A stretch of 64,000 bases of DNA from Phytopseudomonas flavescens (lineage in GTDB: Bacteria > Pseudomonadota > Gammaproteobacteria > Pseudomonadales > Pseudomonadaceae). The notes under the pieces are model-generated. The model was not told where the DNA came from and did no database searches. It worked only from the letters and a program-made list of their open reading frames with translations. The position numbers and the translations under genes were made by a program. The stretch covers positions 124,001 to 188,000 of the forward strand of contig NZ_FNDG01000007.1 of assembly GCF_900100535.1 (NCBI RefSeq), read 5' to 3'. Shown here piece after piece: positions 1 to 10,046 of the stretch. The first letter of the stretch is position 1. Each line of letters opens with the position of its first letter.

Positions 1-1
1 C

Positions 2-373
2 GGCGGCATGTCGATCGCCGCGGGCCTGTGCAGTTATCTGCTGGTGACCCGTGAGGCTCGCCTGGGGCTCAACGGCCCGCAGGTGATCGAGCAGGAGGCG
101 GGTATCGATGAGTACGACTCACGGGATCGCCCCTTCATCTGGAGCCTCATCGGTGGTGAACAGCGCCATGCCAGCGCGCTGGTGGATCGCTATGTGGCCG
201 ACGATGTCGAGCCGATTCGCCACGCGCTGATCGAGCTGTTGCGTCAGGGCAAGCCGGCGCTGGAGCGCAGCCGCCGGCATGCCTGGTTCCTCGAGCGCCT
301 GCAGCGCGTCGACACCCGGGTGCAGGCCGATGCCGCTGCGGTGCGCAGCGCCTTTCAAGGAGAGCCGTCATGA
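2..373 (+). CDS. mdcD: malonate decarboxylase beta subunit, C-terminal part
   Basis: This is the 3' part of the gene; the start lies before the window. MdcD and MdcE together form the carboxyltransferase-type decarboxylase that releases CO2 from malonyl bound to the acyl carrier protein MdcC, in the cytoplasm. The visible part has the crotonase-like end of the beta subunit, with a conserved NGPQVIEQEAGI stretch and an aspartate-rich EYDSRDRP segment. The stop codon overlaps the start of mdcE by four bases (ATGA), as expected for co-translated subunits of one enzyme. Identification rests on family memory and on the order mdcD-E-G-H. Confidence 0.9.
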   Translation, partial: GGMSIAAGLCSYLLVTREARLGLNGPQVIEQEAGIDEYDSRDRPFIWSLIGGEQRHASALVDRYVADDVEPIRHALIELLRQGKPALERSRRHAWFLERLQRVDTRVQADAAAVRSAFQGEPS

Positions 374-1176
374 GCGGAGCAAGCGAACAACGCGGACGTA
401 GCTGGTTTCAGGTACTGACCAGAGGCGCTACGCCGCTGGAGGGCCTGCCAGCTTCGCTGCTGGTGGCCGACGGCATGCTTGGCGAACAATCGGTGCGCTA
501 CCTCGCGGTGGTAGCCGATGGCAACAATCCGTTTCCCCGCGCCCGCCATGGTGAAGTAGGACTGCTCGAGGGCTGGGGGCTGGCCAAGGCGGTGGATGAC
601 GCCATTCAGGGCGACGCCGACGGGCCGCATAAGCGAGCGCTGATCGCCATCGTCGACGTGCCGAGCCAGGCCTATGGCCGCCGGGAAGAGGCTTACGGCA
701 TTCACCAGGCCCTGGCCGCCGCGGTCGACAGTTATGCCCGTGCCCGTTTGGCCGGGCATGCGGTGATCGGCCTGTTGGTCGGCAAGGCGATGTCCGGTGC
801 CTTTCTGGCTCACGGTTACCAGGCACAGCGGCTGATCGCCCTGCGCGATCCTAGCGTCATGGTGCATGCCATGGGCAAGTCTGCTGCAGCACGGATCACG
901 CTACGCAGCGTCGAGGAACTGGAAAGCCTGGCCGCCAGTATCCCGCCGATGGCCTACGACCTGGACAGTTACGCTTCCCTCGGCCTGCTCTGGGAAACCC
1001 TGCCGGTCGAGAACGTTGCGCAGCCCAGCGGCGACGACCGCACGCGGGTGGAGGGCTGCCTGTTCCGGGCATTGGCGGATATCGCCGGTGGCAGCAAGGA
1101 TCTGCGCAGTCGCCTGGGGGCGCCCAATCGAGCGGCGTCTTCGCAGGTACGCGAACTGCTGCGCGCCCAGTGGTAG
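370..1176 (+). CDS. mdcE: malonate decarboxylase gamma subunit
   Basis: MdcE is the second half of the malonate decarboxylase carboxyltransferase heterodimer. It is 268 residues long, the usual size. Characteristic segments are a glycine-rich VIGLLVGKAMSGAF stretch around residue 135 and MVHAMGKSAAARIT around residue 165, which belong to the crotonase-like oxyanion region. It starts at an ATGA overlap with mdcD. It is followed after about 40 bp by mdcG, so the order D-E-G-H matches the P. aeruginosa and P. putida mdc operons. It lets the cell use malonate as acetyl-CoA-level carbon. No defect is visible. Confidence 0.93.
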   Translation: MSGASEQRGRSWFQVLTRGATPLEGLPASLLVADGMLGEQSVRYLAVVADGNNPFPRARHGEVGLLEGWGLAKAVDDAIQGDADGPHKRALIAIVDVPSQAYGRREEAYGIHQALAAAVDSYARARLAGHAVIGLLVGKAMSGAFLAHGYQAQRLIALRDPSVMVHAMGKSAAARITLRSVEELESLAASIPPMAYDLDSYASLGLLWETLPVENVAQPSGDDRTRVEGCLFRALADIAGGSKDLRSRLGAPNRAASSQVRELLRAQW

Positions 1177-1216
1177 CGGATGCGCGGCAGTCGTTGCCTG
1201 GATCGAGGAATCTCTG

Positions 1217-1864
1217 ATGATCAATGACGCGTCGAGGGTGCCCAGCCCCCATGATCTGCTGTGGGGCTTTGCTGCCGCACACCTGCCCCTGGACGCTCCG
1301 GCCTGGGTGCATGGCGCCCTGGGGCGCCACACCCCGGTGGTGGTGCGCCGTGCCCAGGCCGAGCCCGGCTGGGTGGCCGTGGGCGTTCGCGGCAGGGCTC
1401 GGGAAGAGCGTTTCGCGACCTGGATGCGTCTTGACCAGGTGCGCCGCCGCGTCAGCCCGGAGGGGGTCGCGCGTACCGGTCGCTGGCTGCGCCATGCCAA
1501 CGGCGCCTGGCCGGCATTGCGCGCGCTGGCCTGGCTCGCGCCGCAGCTCGAGCGTGCCGGTCTGCGCTGGGGCGTGACGGGAAGCCTCGGCTTCGAGCTG
1601 GCCAGCGGGCTGTGCGCCGCGCACCCGGCCAGCGACCTGGATCTGCTGATCCGCGCCGCCCAGCCAGTACCTCGGGCCTGGGCCAGAGCGCTCTGCACGT
1701 TGATCGACTTGGCACCGGGCAGCATCGACGTGCAGCTGGAAACTCCGCACGGCGCGCTGGCCCTGCGTGAGTGGGCAAGTGGCGCAGCACGGGTTCTGCT
1801 CAAGAGCAACGCCGGGCCACTGCTGGTCAGCGACCCCTGGGCTGCAGAGCGATCGGTGGCATGA
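1217..1864 (+). CDS. mdcG: phosphoribosyl-dephospho-CoA transferase
   Basis: MdcG attaches the 2'-(5''-triphosphoribosyl)-3'-dephospho-CoA prosthetic group to the acyl carrier protein MdcC, which activates malonate decarboxylase. It is 215 residues long. The nucleotidyltransferase signature is visible as TGSLGFELASG followed by SDLDLLI around residues 120-145 (the GS and DxD metal-binding motifs). The ATG at 1217 is preceded by GAGGAA and was chosen over longer upstream readings that run through mdcE. The stop overlaps the mdcH start (ATGA). Confidence 0.9.
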   Translation: MINDASRVPSPHDLLWGFAAAHLPLDAPAWVHGALGRHTPVVVRRAQAEPGWVAVGVRGRAREERFATWMRLDQVRRRVSPEGVARTGRWLRHANGAWPALRALAWLAPQLERAGLRWGVTGSLGFELASGLCAAHPASDLDLLIRAAQPVPRAWARALCTLIDLAPGSIDVQLETPHGALALREWASGAARVLLKSNAGPLLVSDPWAAERSVA

Positions 1865-2796
1865 GCACGCTCTGGGCGTTCCCCGGCCAGGGCGCGCAGC
1901 AGCCCGGCATGTTGCATGACTTGCCGGCTGAGCCCGCCGTTCGGGCGTGCCTGGAGGAAGCCGAAGTGGTGCTCGGCGAAGCACTTTCCGCTCTGGATTC
2001 TGCCGAGGCCTTGCGGGGCACCCGCGCCGTACAACTGTGTTTGCTGATTGCCGGCGTGGCGGGTGCCCGATTGTTGAAGGCGCGAGGGCTGGCGCCCGAC
2101 TATGTCGCCGGGCTGTCTATCGGGGCCTACGCCGCTGCGGTGGTCGCCGATGCGCTGAGTTTTGCCGATGCCCTGCATCTGGTCGCGCTGCGTGGCCAGT
2201 TGATGCAGCAAGCCTATCCCCAGGGCTACGGCATGACGGCGATTCTCGGCCTCGACCTGAACTGTATCGAGCGCCTGCTGGCTGAGGCGAACGGCCCGCA
2301 GTCGCCGGTGTTCCTGGCCAATATCAATGCCGAAAACCAGGTGGTGATCGCCGGCAGCCGCGCCGCCATGCAGGCCGTGGGCGAGCGTGCCCGGGCTGCC
2401 GGTGCAGGGGCGGTCAAGCCGCTGGCGGTCAGCGTCCCCTCGCACTGCGCGCTGCTCACCGAACCCGCCGCCAGGTTGAACGAAGCGTTCGCCACGGTCG
2501 CCCTGCGGCGTCCGTCCGTCCGTTACCTGAGTGGTAGCAGCGCGCGACTGTTGAGCGAACCTGATGCGCTGCGCGATGACCTGGCCAACAACATGTGCCG
2601 GATCGTGGATTGGTACGGCACCTTGCAGACGGCGTTCGAGCGGGGCGTGCGGCTGCACCTCGAGCTGCCGCCTGGCAGCGTGCTGAGCGGGCTGGCCCGG
2701 CGCGTCTTCGAGCCGGGCATGGCCGTCGCCTTTCAGGGCGCGCGTCTGGATACCCTGGACGCCCTGCTGCGTCAGGAGGTGAGCCAGAGCCGATAA
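1861..2796 (+). CDS. mdcH: malonate decarboxylase-associated malonyltransferase
   Basis: MdcH is an acyltransferase of the FabD fold. It moves malonyl from malonyl-CoA to the prosthetic group of MdcC to prime the decarboxylase cycle. It is 311 residues long. FPGQGAQQPGM near the N-terminus and the nucleophile motif GLSIGAY around residue 85 (in place of GHSxG of FabD) are typical of MdcH. SVPSHCALL near residue 200 supplies the catalytic histidine. It is translationally coupled to mdcG by ATGA and is the last intact enzyme gene of the operon here. Confidence 0.92.
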   Translation: MSTLWAFPGQGAQQPGMLHDLPAEPAVRACLEEAEVVLGEALSALDSAEALRGTRAVQLCLLIAGVAGARLLKARGLAPDYVAGLSIGAYAAAVVADALSFADALHLVALRGQLMQQAYPQGYGMTAILGLDLNCIERLLAEANGPQSPVFLANINAENQVVIAGSRAAMQAVGERARAAGAGAVKPLAVSVPSHCALLTEPAARLNEAFATVALRRPSVRYLSGSSARLLSEPDALRDDLANNMCRIVDWYGTLQTAFERGVRLHLELPPGSVLSGLARRVFEPGMAVAFQGARLDTLDALLRQEVSQSR

Positions 2797-2856
2797 CAAC
2801 GCCGATTGCCGAAGCACAAGAACAATAACTTCGATGCGTCAACGAGGATAAAAACA

Positions 2857-2961
2857 ATGATCATCTACGGTGTAGCGCTACTTGCCATCTGTACACCTGG
2901 CCGCTGGGATCACCCTGGAGGGCGTCGTGGCATGGGTGGAAACGGCCTGGGTGCGCCCATG
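2857..2961 (+). pseudogene. madL-like malonate transporter remnant
   Basis: The reading frame opens with MIIYGVALLAICT, which I recognise as the usual start of the small malonate transporter subunit MadL/MdcL. After about 13 codons the frame is lost. Removing one C near 2896 continues it as TLAAGITL for a few residues, then similarity ends and stops follow. Intact MadL is about 130 residues and is normally followed by MadM, which is absent. I infer that this is the leftover 5' end of madL after replacement by the permease gene downstream. Confidence 0.55.
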
Positions 2962-3050
2962 AGCAGGCGCGCAGGATCGCAAAGCCAGGCCGTACCTCTG
3001 GATGGCGGGTCACCATCGGATGAAACGAACCAGGTTTCTCGGAGGGGCGC

Positions 3051-4397
3051 ATGAGTCCGGAAATTGCAACGATCATCGGTCTGGTGATCATGTTCATCGT
3101 GGCCACGGCCCTGCCCATCAACATGGGCGCCGTCGGCTTTGCATTGGCGTTCATCGTCGGCGGCATCTGGGTCGGCATGGGTGGCAAGGAAGTCCTTGCG
3201 GGCTTTCCCGCCGATCTTTTCCTGACCCTGGTCGGCATCACCTATCTGTTCGCCATCGCCCAGAAGAACGGCACCATCGACCTGCTGGTGCATTGGGCGG
3301 TGAAGGCGGTAATGGGCCACATCGTGGCGATTCCGTGGGTGATGTTCATCGTCACCGCGGTGCTCACTGCCTTCGGCGCACTGGGTCCGGCAGCGGTCGC
3401 GATCATCGGCCCGGTCGCGCTGCGTTTTGCCAAGCAGTACGAGATCAATCCGTTGATGATGGGCCTGCTGGTGATCCACGGCGCGCAGGCGGGCGGGTTC
3501 TCGCCGATCAGCGTGTATGGCGGCATCACCAACCAGGTGGTGCAGAAGGCTGGACTGGACGTCACGGAAATGGCCGTGTTCCTCACCAGCCTCGGCTTCA
3601 ACCTGCTGATGGCGTTCATCTGCTTCTTCGCTTTTGGCGGTATCGCCCTGCTGCGCCGTGGACGTGCCGTGGTCGATGAGCCGTTGATCGCCGGCGTGCA
3701 GGCGTCGTCGCGCCAGTTCGCCATCGAGGGTCATGGCGCGGTGGTCAGTGTCGGTGGTGGCACCCTGTCCAATGATCCGCAGGCGCTGGATGAGGTGCGC
3801 ATCAACCGCGATCATCTGATCACGCTGGTCGGCCTGCTGGGCCTGGGCATCGCCGCGCTGGTGTATGACCTCAACGTCGGCCTGGTGGCGATCACCGTGG
3901 CCGTCGTCATCGCGATGGCCTCGCCGTCTGCGCAGAAGGGCGCGGTGGATGGCATCAGCTGGTCCACGGTACTGCTGATCAGCGGCGTGGTGACCTATGT
4001 CGCCGTGCTGCAGAAGGCCGGTGCGGTCGACTTCGTCGGCCACGGCGTCAGTGCCATCGGCATTCCGCTGCTGGGGGCACTGCTGGTCTGCTATGTCGGT
4101 GGCATCGTCTCCGCCTTCGCGTCTTCGGCGGCCGTGCTGGGCGCCACCATCCCGCTGGCGGTACCGTTCCTGATGCAGGGCCACCTCAGCGCGGCGGGCG
4201 TGATCTGTGCGCTGGCGGTGTCCTCCACGGTGGTGGACGTCAGCCCGTTCTCCACCAATGGCGCGTTGGTGGTGGCTTCGGCGGCGAAGGAAGAGCGCGA
4301 AGCGTTGTTCCGCCGTTTCCTCGTCTACAGCGGACTGGTGGTGGCGTTCGGTCCGCTGCTGGCCTGGCTGCTGTTCGTCGTGCCGGGCTGGATGTAA
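3051..4397 (+). CDS. MatC-type malonate/dicarboxylate permease
   Basis: This 448-residue protein is a polytopic inner-membrane carrier of the SLC13/ArsB-like superfamily with a MatC N-terminal domain. About 12 hydrophobic segments are readable. The repeated motifs QAGGFSPISVYG (about residues 148-159) and VSPFSTNGALVVA (about 400) look like the two re-entrant substrate-binding loops of this family. It starts at an ATG with GGAGGGG upstream. Its place at the end of the mdc operon and next to mdcR implies malonate uptake, taking the role of MadLM, of which only a fragment remains upstream. The substrate is inferred from context. Confidence 0.85.
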   Translation: MSPEIATIIGLVIMFIVATALPINMGAVGFALAFIVGGIWVGMGGKEVLAGFPADLFLTLVGITYLFAIAQKNGTIDLLVHWAVKAVMGHIVAIPWVMFIVTAVLTAFGALGPAAVAIIGPVALRFAKQYEINPLMMGLLVIHGAQAGGFSPISVYGGITNQVVQKAGLDVTEMAVFLTSLGFNLLMAFICFFAFGGIALLRRGRAVVDEPLIAGVQASSRQFAIEGHGAVVSVGGGTLSNDPQALDEVRINRDHLITLVGLLGLGIAALVYDLNVGLVAITVAVVIAMASPSAQKGAVDGISWSTVLLISGVVTYVAVLQKAGAVDFVGHGVSAIGIPLLGALLVCYVGGIVSAFASSAAVLGATIPLAVPFLMQGHLSAAGVICALAVSSTVVDVSPFSTNGALVVASAAKEEREALFRRFLVYSGLVVAFGPLLAWLLFVVPGWM

Positions 4398-4508
4398 ACC
4401 CATCGGCGCCTGCTTCCCGATGGTGTGTCGACGGCCTTGCATGCCGGACCCGGCCGTCGGCGCTGTGCTTCTGCGTGCGAGGCGCTGCCGGGCTGACCCG
4501 GCCTGGCA

Positions 4509-5426
4509 TCAGGCATTCAGGCCCAGGCTGTACATGCGGCATTCGGCCAGCAGCGCGAGCAGGTTGGGATCGCGCTCCTTGGCTTTCAGGAACACCACGC
4601 CGATATGCTGTTGCAGGTGATACTTGGCCTGCAACGGGATCAGCTTCACGCGGTTCTCGTACACGGCGGCGATGCGCCCGGGCAGCAGTGCGTAGCCCAC
4701 CCCGGAACTGACCATGCTGAGCAGGGTGAAGATATCGTTCACCTGCATGGCCACGTTGGGTTCGAACCCCGCCTGCTGGAACACCCGCGCACCGTCCTGG
4801 TGGGTGGCGAAACCCTGGGTCAGGGTGATGAAGGTGGATTCGCGCAGCTCGGCCAGGTCCACTTCGGCCTGCTCGGCGAAGGGCGAGTCCACCGGTACGG
4901 CCAGGAAAATATCATCGGAAAACAGCGGCAGTTGCTCGCAGTCGGGATGGGGCTCGCCATCGTTCAGGGCGACCAGAATGGCGTCCAGCTCCATGTCCTT
5001 GAGCTTGTACATCAGGTCGACATTGGAGCCGAGGATCAGGTCGATATTGAGTTCGCTGCGACGCAGCTTCAGGCCCATGATCAGCTGCGGCACGGTCTTC
5101 ACCGTCAGCGAGTAGAGCGAGCCGAGCTTGAAGCGCTCGGCACCGAACCCGGCGGCCTCGCGGGCCAGGCGCACCATGTCCTGGGCGTCCTGGATCAGCT
5201 TCTGGGCTTTCTCTTCCAGCACGTAGGCACTTTCCAGCGGGATCAGGTTGCGTCCCTGGTGCTTGAACAGCGGGCAGCGCAGTGCATTTTCCAGGGAGTG
5301 GATGGCGCGGTGCACGCTGACGTTGCTGGTGTTAAGTTCGCTGGCCGCGCGGGCCAGGTTGCCGCTGCGCATGAACGCCAGAAAGATTTCCAGCTTCTTG
5401 AGCGTCAGTTCTTCATCGATCTGCAT
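4509..5426 (-). CDS. mdcR: LysR-type malonate utilisation regulator
   Basis: This 305-residue LysR-type regulator has an N-terminal winged helix (LKKLEIFLAFMRSGNLARAA region, residues 9-65) and a periplasmic-binding-like effector domain. Sequence and position, convergent with the transporter at the end of the operon, match MdcR, the malonate-responsive activator of mdc genes. The gene ends about 110 bp from the permease stop, with only a weak 7-bp inverted repeat (4400-4406/4417-4423) between them. Confidence 0.88.
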   Translation of the reverse strand: MQIDEELTLKKLEIFLAFMRSGNLARAASELNTSNVSVHRAIHSLENALRCPLFKHQGRNLIPLESAYVLEEKAQKLIQDAQDMVRLAREAAGFGAERFKLGSLYSLTVKTVPQLIMGLKLRRSELNIDLILGSNVDLMYKLKDMELDAILVALNDGEPHPDCEQLPLFSDDIFLAVPVDSPFAEQAEVDLAELRESTFITLTQGFATHQDGARVFQQAGFEPNVAMQVNDIFTLLSMVSSGVGYALLPGRIAAVYENRVKLIPLQAKYHLQQHIGVVFLKAKERDPNLLALLAECRMYSLGLNA

Positions 5427-5496
5427 GGGCCAGCTCCAATCCTTGGTGAGGCGGAAGTGGCCCGATTGTGCCGCAGACGATGGGCGCTGTGGCGAA

Positions 5497-5808
5497 TCAG
5501 CCGCAGGCGATGCGCTCGATGACCTCGGCTTCGGTGATGTCGATGTTCAGGCGCTGGGAATCGTAGTCCAGGGTCACCATGTCGCCGGGCGACAGCACGC
5601 GGGCGGTGCGGGCGCCGGACTGCTCACGGGCCTGCTCGACGATTTCGGCGGTGGCCACCTGGCCGAGCAGGCTCTGCGCGGCTTCGGCACTGCATTTGCC
5701 GTTGCTGTTGGCGGGTTTCGACGCCTGGGTGGGTGCTGTGTCGGTCGAACTGCAGCCGGCGAGCAGGGCGAGCAGAGCGGCGCCGCCAATCAGGTGTTTG
5801 AAAGCCAT
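5497..5808 (-). CDS. I78 family peptidase inhibitor lipoprotein
   Basis: This is a secreted lipoprotein of 103 residues. The signal peptide ends in a lipobox LLAGC near residue 19. The mature part contains C-S-AEAAQSLLGQ, a VLSPGDMVTLDY stretch and a C-terminal RIACG, which match the I78 proteinase-inhibitor fold of the potato inhibitor I type. Two cysteines in the mature domain could form its disulfide. The start at MAFKH was chosen because it gives a proper signal peptide. It is monocistronic, 70 bp upstream of mdcR on the same strand. Confidence 0.82.
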   Translation of the reverse strand: MAFKHLIGGAALLALLAGCSSTDTAPTQASKPANSNGKCSAEAAQSLLGQVATAEIVEQAREQSGARTARVLSPGDMVTLDYDSQRLNIDITEAEVIERIACG

Positions 5809-6058
5809 TGCATGATCCTTGTGTGTGAAGGGTTCGCGGTGAAGTACATGAGTGTGCCGTGTATCGGACTCGGTTGTCGTGTCCATGTTCCGAATTTGGC
5901 TAATGGCGGCGTGACCCTCCGCACGCGTGGTAGGTGCTGGTGAGGCGTGCAGGCGGCTGCCGATCTCGCATTGCCATGATCACAGTCGTCAGGCGGCTCA
6001 GCGGGCAGGGCAACATTTCTTTACAATGGCCGGCTGTTTTCAGGATCGAGGCCTATCC

Positions 6059-6981
<923 letters not shown>

Positions 6982-6985
<4 letters not shown>

Positions 6986-7743
6986 ATGTCTACGCGATTC
7001 GCGCCATTTATCTGTTCGAGCTGGCCCGTACCTGGCGTACCCTGTTGCAGAGCATCGCCACCCCGGTGATCACCACCTCGCTGTATTTCGTGGTGTTCGG
7101 CTCGGCCATCGGCTCGAGCATGACCCAGGTGCATGGCGTCAGCTACGGGGCCTTCATCATTCCCGGGCTGATCATGCTGGCGCTGCTCACCGAGAGCATC
7201 TCCAACGCGTCCTTCGGCATTTATATGCCCAAGTATTCGGGATCCATCTACGAGGTGTTGTCGGCGCCGATTTCCTACCTGGAAATTCTCCTCGGCTACG
7301 TGGGCGCGGCGGCCACCAAGTCCATCGTGCTCGGCCTGATCATCTTGGCCACCGCCAGGTTGTTCGTCGATTTCGAGATTCTCCATCCGTTCTGGATGCT
7401 GGCCTTCCTGGTGCTCACGGCGCTGACCTTCAGCCTGTTCGGCTTCATCATCGGCGTGTGGGCCGACGGCTGGGAGAAGTTGCAGATCGTCCCGGCGCTG
7501 ATCGTCACGCCGCTGACCTTCCTCGGTGGCAGCTTCTATTCGATCAGCATGCTGCCGCCGGTCTGGCAGACGGTGACCCTGTTCAACCCGGTGGTCTACC
7601 TGATCAGCGCGTTCCGTTGGAGCTTCTATGGCGTCTCCGACGTCAATGTGTTGCTCAGCCTGGGGATGATCCTCGGCTTCCTGCTGGCCTGCATCCTCAC
7701 CGTCGGCTGGATATTCAAGACCGGCTATCGCCTGAAAAGCTGA
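6982..7743 (+). CDS. ABC-2 type exporter permease
   Basis: This 253-residue inner-membrane protein has six predicted hydrophobic segments and belongs to the ABC-2 (YadH-like) permease family. A family signature [17 protein letters not shown] lies around residues 180-196. It is coupled by an ATGA overlap to the ATPase gene and forms a transporter with it. The pair resembles YadG/YadH of E. coli, whose substrate is not established. A strong hairpin follows the stop codon. Confidence 0.87.
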
Positions 7744-7749
7744 TGCAGC

Positions 7750-7780
7750 AACCCTGCGCCGGCTTCGATGGCGCAGGGTT
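7750..7780 (+). terminator. strong hairpin after ABC exporter
   Basis: An 11-bp perfect inverted repeat, AACCCTGCGCC (7750-7760) and GGCGCAGGGTT (7770-7780), with a 9-base loop lies just after the permease stop codon. There is no U-run, so it may be a weak terminator or an mRNA-stabilising stem. Confidence 0.55.
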
Positions 7781-7835
7781 GGGCAGCGCCACGCTTTCAT
7801 GCCATCATCCGTGCAGAAGAATGCCGAGAATGGTC

Positions 7836-8438
7836 ATGCTGGACGAGTTACTGCAACGGGTTCATGGCTACAGCCCGCACCTGATGGACGCCCTGGAGGG
7901 TTTTCCCGAGGCGGCGGTGCTGGTGCCCATCACCCGCAGCGATGAACCGGAGGTGGTGCTCACCCTGCGTGCCAGTGGCCTGTCCACCCACGGTGGCGAA
8001 GTCGCTTTCCCCGGTGGCCGCCGCGACCCGGAAGACCGCGACTTGATCGACACCGCACTGCGTGAAGCCGAGGAGGAGATCGGCCTGCCGCCCGGGCTGG
8101 TGGAAATCGTCGGGCCGCTCAGCACCCTGGTCTCCAGGCACGGTATCCAGGTCACGCCCTATGTCGGGGTGGTGCCGGATTTCGTCGACTACCAGGCCAA
8201 CGACGGGGAGATCGCCGCAGTGTTCTCGGTGCCGCTGGCATTCTTTCGTGACGACCCGCGTGAAGTCACCCACCGTATCGATTACCTCGGGCACAGCTGG
8301 TACGTACCGAGCTACCGCTATGGCGAGTACAAGATCTGGGGGCTGACGGCGATCATGCTGGTGGAACTGGTCAATCTGGTCTTTGATGCCGGCATCGACA
8401 TGCAGCGTCCGCCCGAGTACTACATCCACCTCAAGTGA
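7836..8438 (+). CDS. CoA pyrophosphatase-type Nudix hydrolase
   Basis: This is a Nudix hydrolase of about 200 residues. The Nudix box is clear around residues 60-80: [19 protein letters not shown] followed by EEEIGL, which supplies the metal-binding glutamates. The upstream segment [19 protein letters not shown] is typical of the CoA diphosphatase (NudL) group, so cleavage of CoA-like dinucleotides is likely. ATG codons at 7821 and 7830 are also in frame; 7836 was chosen because family members start with MLDELL. It is followed closely by the carbonic anhydrase-like gene. Confidence 0.85.
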   Translation: MLDELLQRVHGYSPHLMDALEGFPEAAVLVPITRSDEPEVVLTLRASGLSTHGGEVAFPGGRRDPEDRDLIDTALREAEEEIGLPPGLVEIVGPLSTLVSRHGIQVTPYVGVVPDFVDYQANDGEIAAVFSVPLAFFRDDPREVTHRIDYLGHSWYVPSYRYGEYKIWGLTAIMLVELVNLVFDAGIDMQRPPEYYIHLK

Positions 8439-8460
8439 GCCTGGCTCCGAGACCTTCACC

Positions 8461-8985
8461 ATGAAATACCGCCTGGGCGACGCCCGTGTCGAACAGCATC
8501 CGCAAAGCTGGGTTGCGCCCACTGCCACCCTGATCGGCAAGGTACGCTTGGAGGCGGGCGCCAGCGTCTGGTTCGGCGCCGTGCTGCGTGGCGACAACGA
8601 ACTGATTCATATCGGTGAACACAGCAACGTCCAGGATGGTGCCGTGATGCATACCGACATGGGCTCGCCGCTGACCCTGGGCAAGGGCGTCACCGTGGGC
8701 CACAACGCCATGCTGCATGGCTGTACGGTCGGCGATTACAGCCTGGTCGGTATCAATGCCGTGGTGCTCAATGGCGCGCGTATCGGCAAGCACTGCATCA
8801 TTGGCGCCAACGCGCTGATCGCCGAGGGCAAGGACATTCCCGATGGTTCCCTGGTAGTGGGCTCGCCGGGCAAGGTCGTGCGTGAACTCACCGAGCAGCA
8901 GAAGAAACTGCTCGAGGCCAGCGCCGCTCATTACGTACAGAACGCCAGGCGCTATGCTACCGATCTGGCCGAGCAGGAAGACTGA
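8461..8985 (+). CDS. gamma-carbonic anhydrase family protein
   Basis: This is a 174-residue left-handed beta-helix protein of the gamma-carbonic anhydrase (PaaY/YrdA) family. Hexapeptide repeats run from about residue 20 to 140. Histidines that bind the metal are visible in [17 protein letters not shown] and nearby positions. Many family members are zinc proteins of uncertain activity, so carbonic anhydrase function is not assured. It is co-directional with the Nudix gene, and its stop overlaps the next start (TGATG). Confidence 0.88.
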   Translation: MKYRLGDARVEQHPQSWVAPTATLIGKVRLEAGASVWFGAVLRGDNELIHIGEHSNVQDGAVMHTDMGSPLTLGKGVTVGHNAMLHGCTVGDYSLVGINAVVLNGARIGKHCIIGANALIAEGKDIPDGSLVVGSPGKVVRELTEQQKKLLEASAAHYVQNARRYATDLAEQED

Positions 8986-9176
8986 TGCAAACCGTCGAAC
9001 GTCCCGTCGCCTCGCCCTGCGTGCATGTCTGCGCGCTGGACGAACAGGACATCTGCATCGGTTGCCAGCGCAACGTCGACGAGATCACCCGCTGGAGCCG
9101 CATGGAAAACGCCGAGCGCCGCCAGGTACTGCAGTGGTGCCATGAGCGTGCCCGGGATAAAGGCATCCTGCTCTAG
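8985..9176 (+). CDS. DUF1289 Fe-S-like small protein
   Basis: This is a 63-residue cysteine-rich protein of the DUF1289 family. The pattern SPCVHVCALDEQDICIGC (about residues 9-26) shows the four conserved cysteines, followed by R-x-x-DEITRWSRM. The function is unknown; the cysteines suggest a small metal or Fe-S site. It is coupled to the preceding gene through a TGATG overlap. Confidence 0.85.
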   Translation: MQTVERPVASPCVHVCALDEQDICIGCQRNVDEITRWSRMENAERRQVLQWCHERARDKGILL

Positions 9177-9225
9177 CGGGATGCGCCGGGCTATTGCGAC
9201 GCATCCCACGCCGGCAACGCTCTGG

Positions 9226-9897
9226 TCAGTCGTTACGCGCTCCGCCGAACGCCGCACAACCGCGCATCAGCTTGCCATTGAGGCGCAGCTCGGCGCTCAG
9301 GTGCTCGACCGTGCCATTCAGGGTGTCGACGCAACGCTGGGGGGCGATCCACAGCTCGACGCGTTGGCCGTTGGCTTCGCTGGTCAGGTTGATGCGCCCA
9401 TCAGGCAGCTGTTCTTCCATGTAGGGCAGTGCCAGGGGCGCGCGATCCGGGCCGCTGAGCACCATGCCCTGGTTGCTCACGGTCACGCTCCACGATGGCT
9501 CGTGGCCGCTGGCGCGCATCAGGGTACGCTTGAACGTGGGGTCGTCGCAGCCGTGGCCCTCGTTCTGCAACCGGTACACGCGGCTCAGCTCCAGCACGCC
9601 ATCGGCGTTGCTGACCGTAGTCGAGCCCATGTGCCCGCGCAGGTCGGCGAACAGCGCCGAGTGGCCATCGCCAAGCAGTTGGCTGCTGTCCTGCGTGATG
9701 CTGGTCGTTCCCTCGTCGATCACGAAACGGCGTGCAACCTGGCACGGTGTGAACCACAGCTGACCGGCGTCACGGGTCACTTCGCCTTGCAGACGTGTCT
9801 GTGATTTCTGCGCATCCACGGGGGTGTCCTGGAATACCTGGCAGCTGGCGAACAGCGGCAACAGGGTGAACACTAAGAATTTGCGGCTGCTATGCAT
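9226..9897 (-). CDS. COG3650-like outer-membrane lipoprotein
   Basis: This is a 223-residue predicted lipoprotein with lipobox LFASC at about residue 19. The mature part has two regions: an N-terminal domain around CQVARRF and a C-terminal MliC/META-like domain with RASGHEPSWSVTV (about residue 130) and IAPQRCVD near the end. GHEPSW is typical of COG3650-type lipoproteins. The function is unknown, probably at the cell envelope. It is a single gene transcribed against the DUF1289 gene. Confidence 0.72.
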   Translation of the reverse strand: MHSSRKFLVFTLLPLFASCQVFQDTPVDAQKSQTRLQGEVTRDAGQLWFTPCQVARRFVIDEGTTSITQDSSQLLGDGHSALFADLRGHMGSTTVSNADGVLELSRVYRLQNEGHGCDDPTFKRTLMRASGHEPSWSVTVSNQGMVLSGPDRAPLALPYMEEQLPDGRINLTSEANGQRVELWIAPQRCVDTLNGTVEHLSAELRLNGKLMRGCAAFGGARND

Positions 9898-10046
9898 GGG
9901 ACTCTCCGTCTGCGAGCGGCCACGTTACCGAGGCTGCGGGGCAATCTCAAGGGACGCCGGCGAAGATCCGCTACAAGGCTGTCGATCAAGGGGCGACGGC
10001 TACCGCGAGGCCTGGCAGCACGCCGTCGCACGCTGAGCGCCATCGA

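Noticed and set aside
4400-4423. Terminator between permease and mdcR
   Set aside because: Only a 7-bp stem with a 10-base loop and no U-run; too weak to call.
2910-4442. Long reverse open frame opposite the permease gene
   Set aside because: The product is full of His, Gln, Arg and Asp with no domain; it is the antisense of a hydrophobic GC-rich gene.
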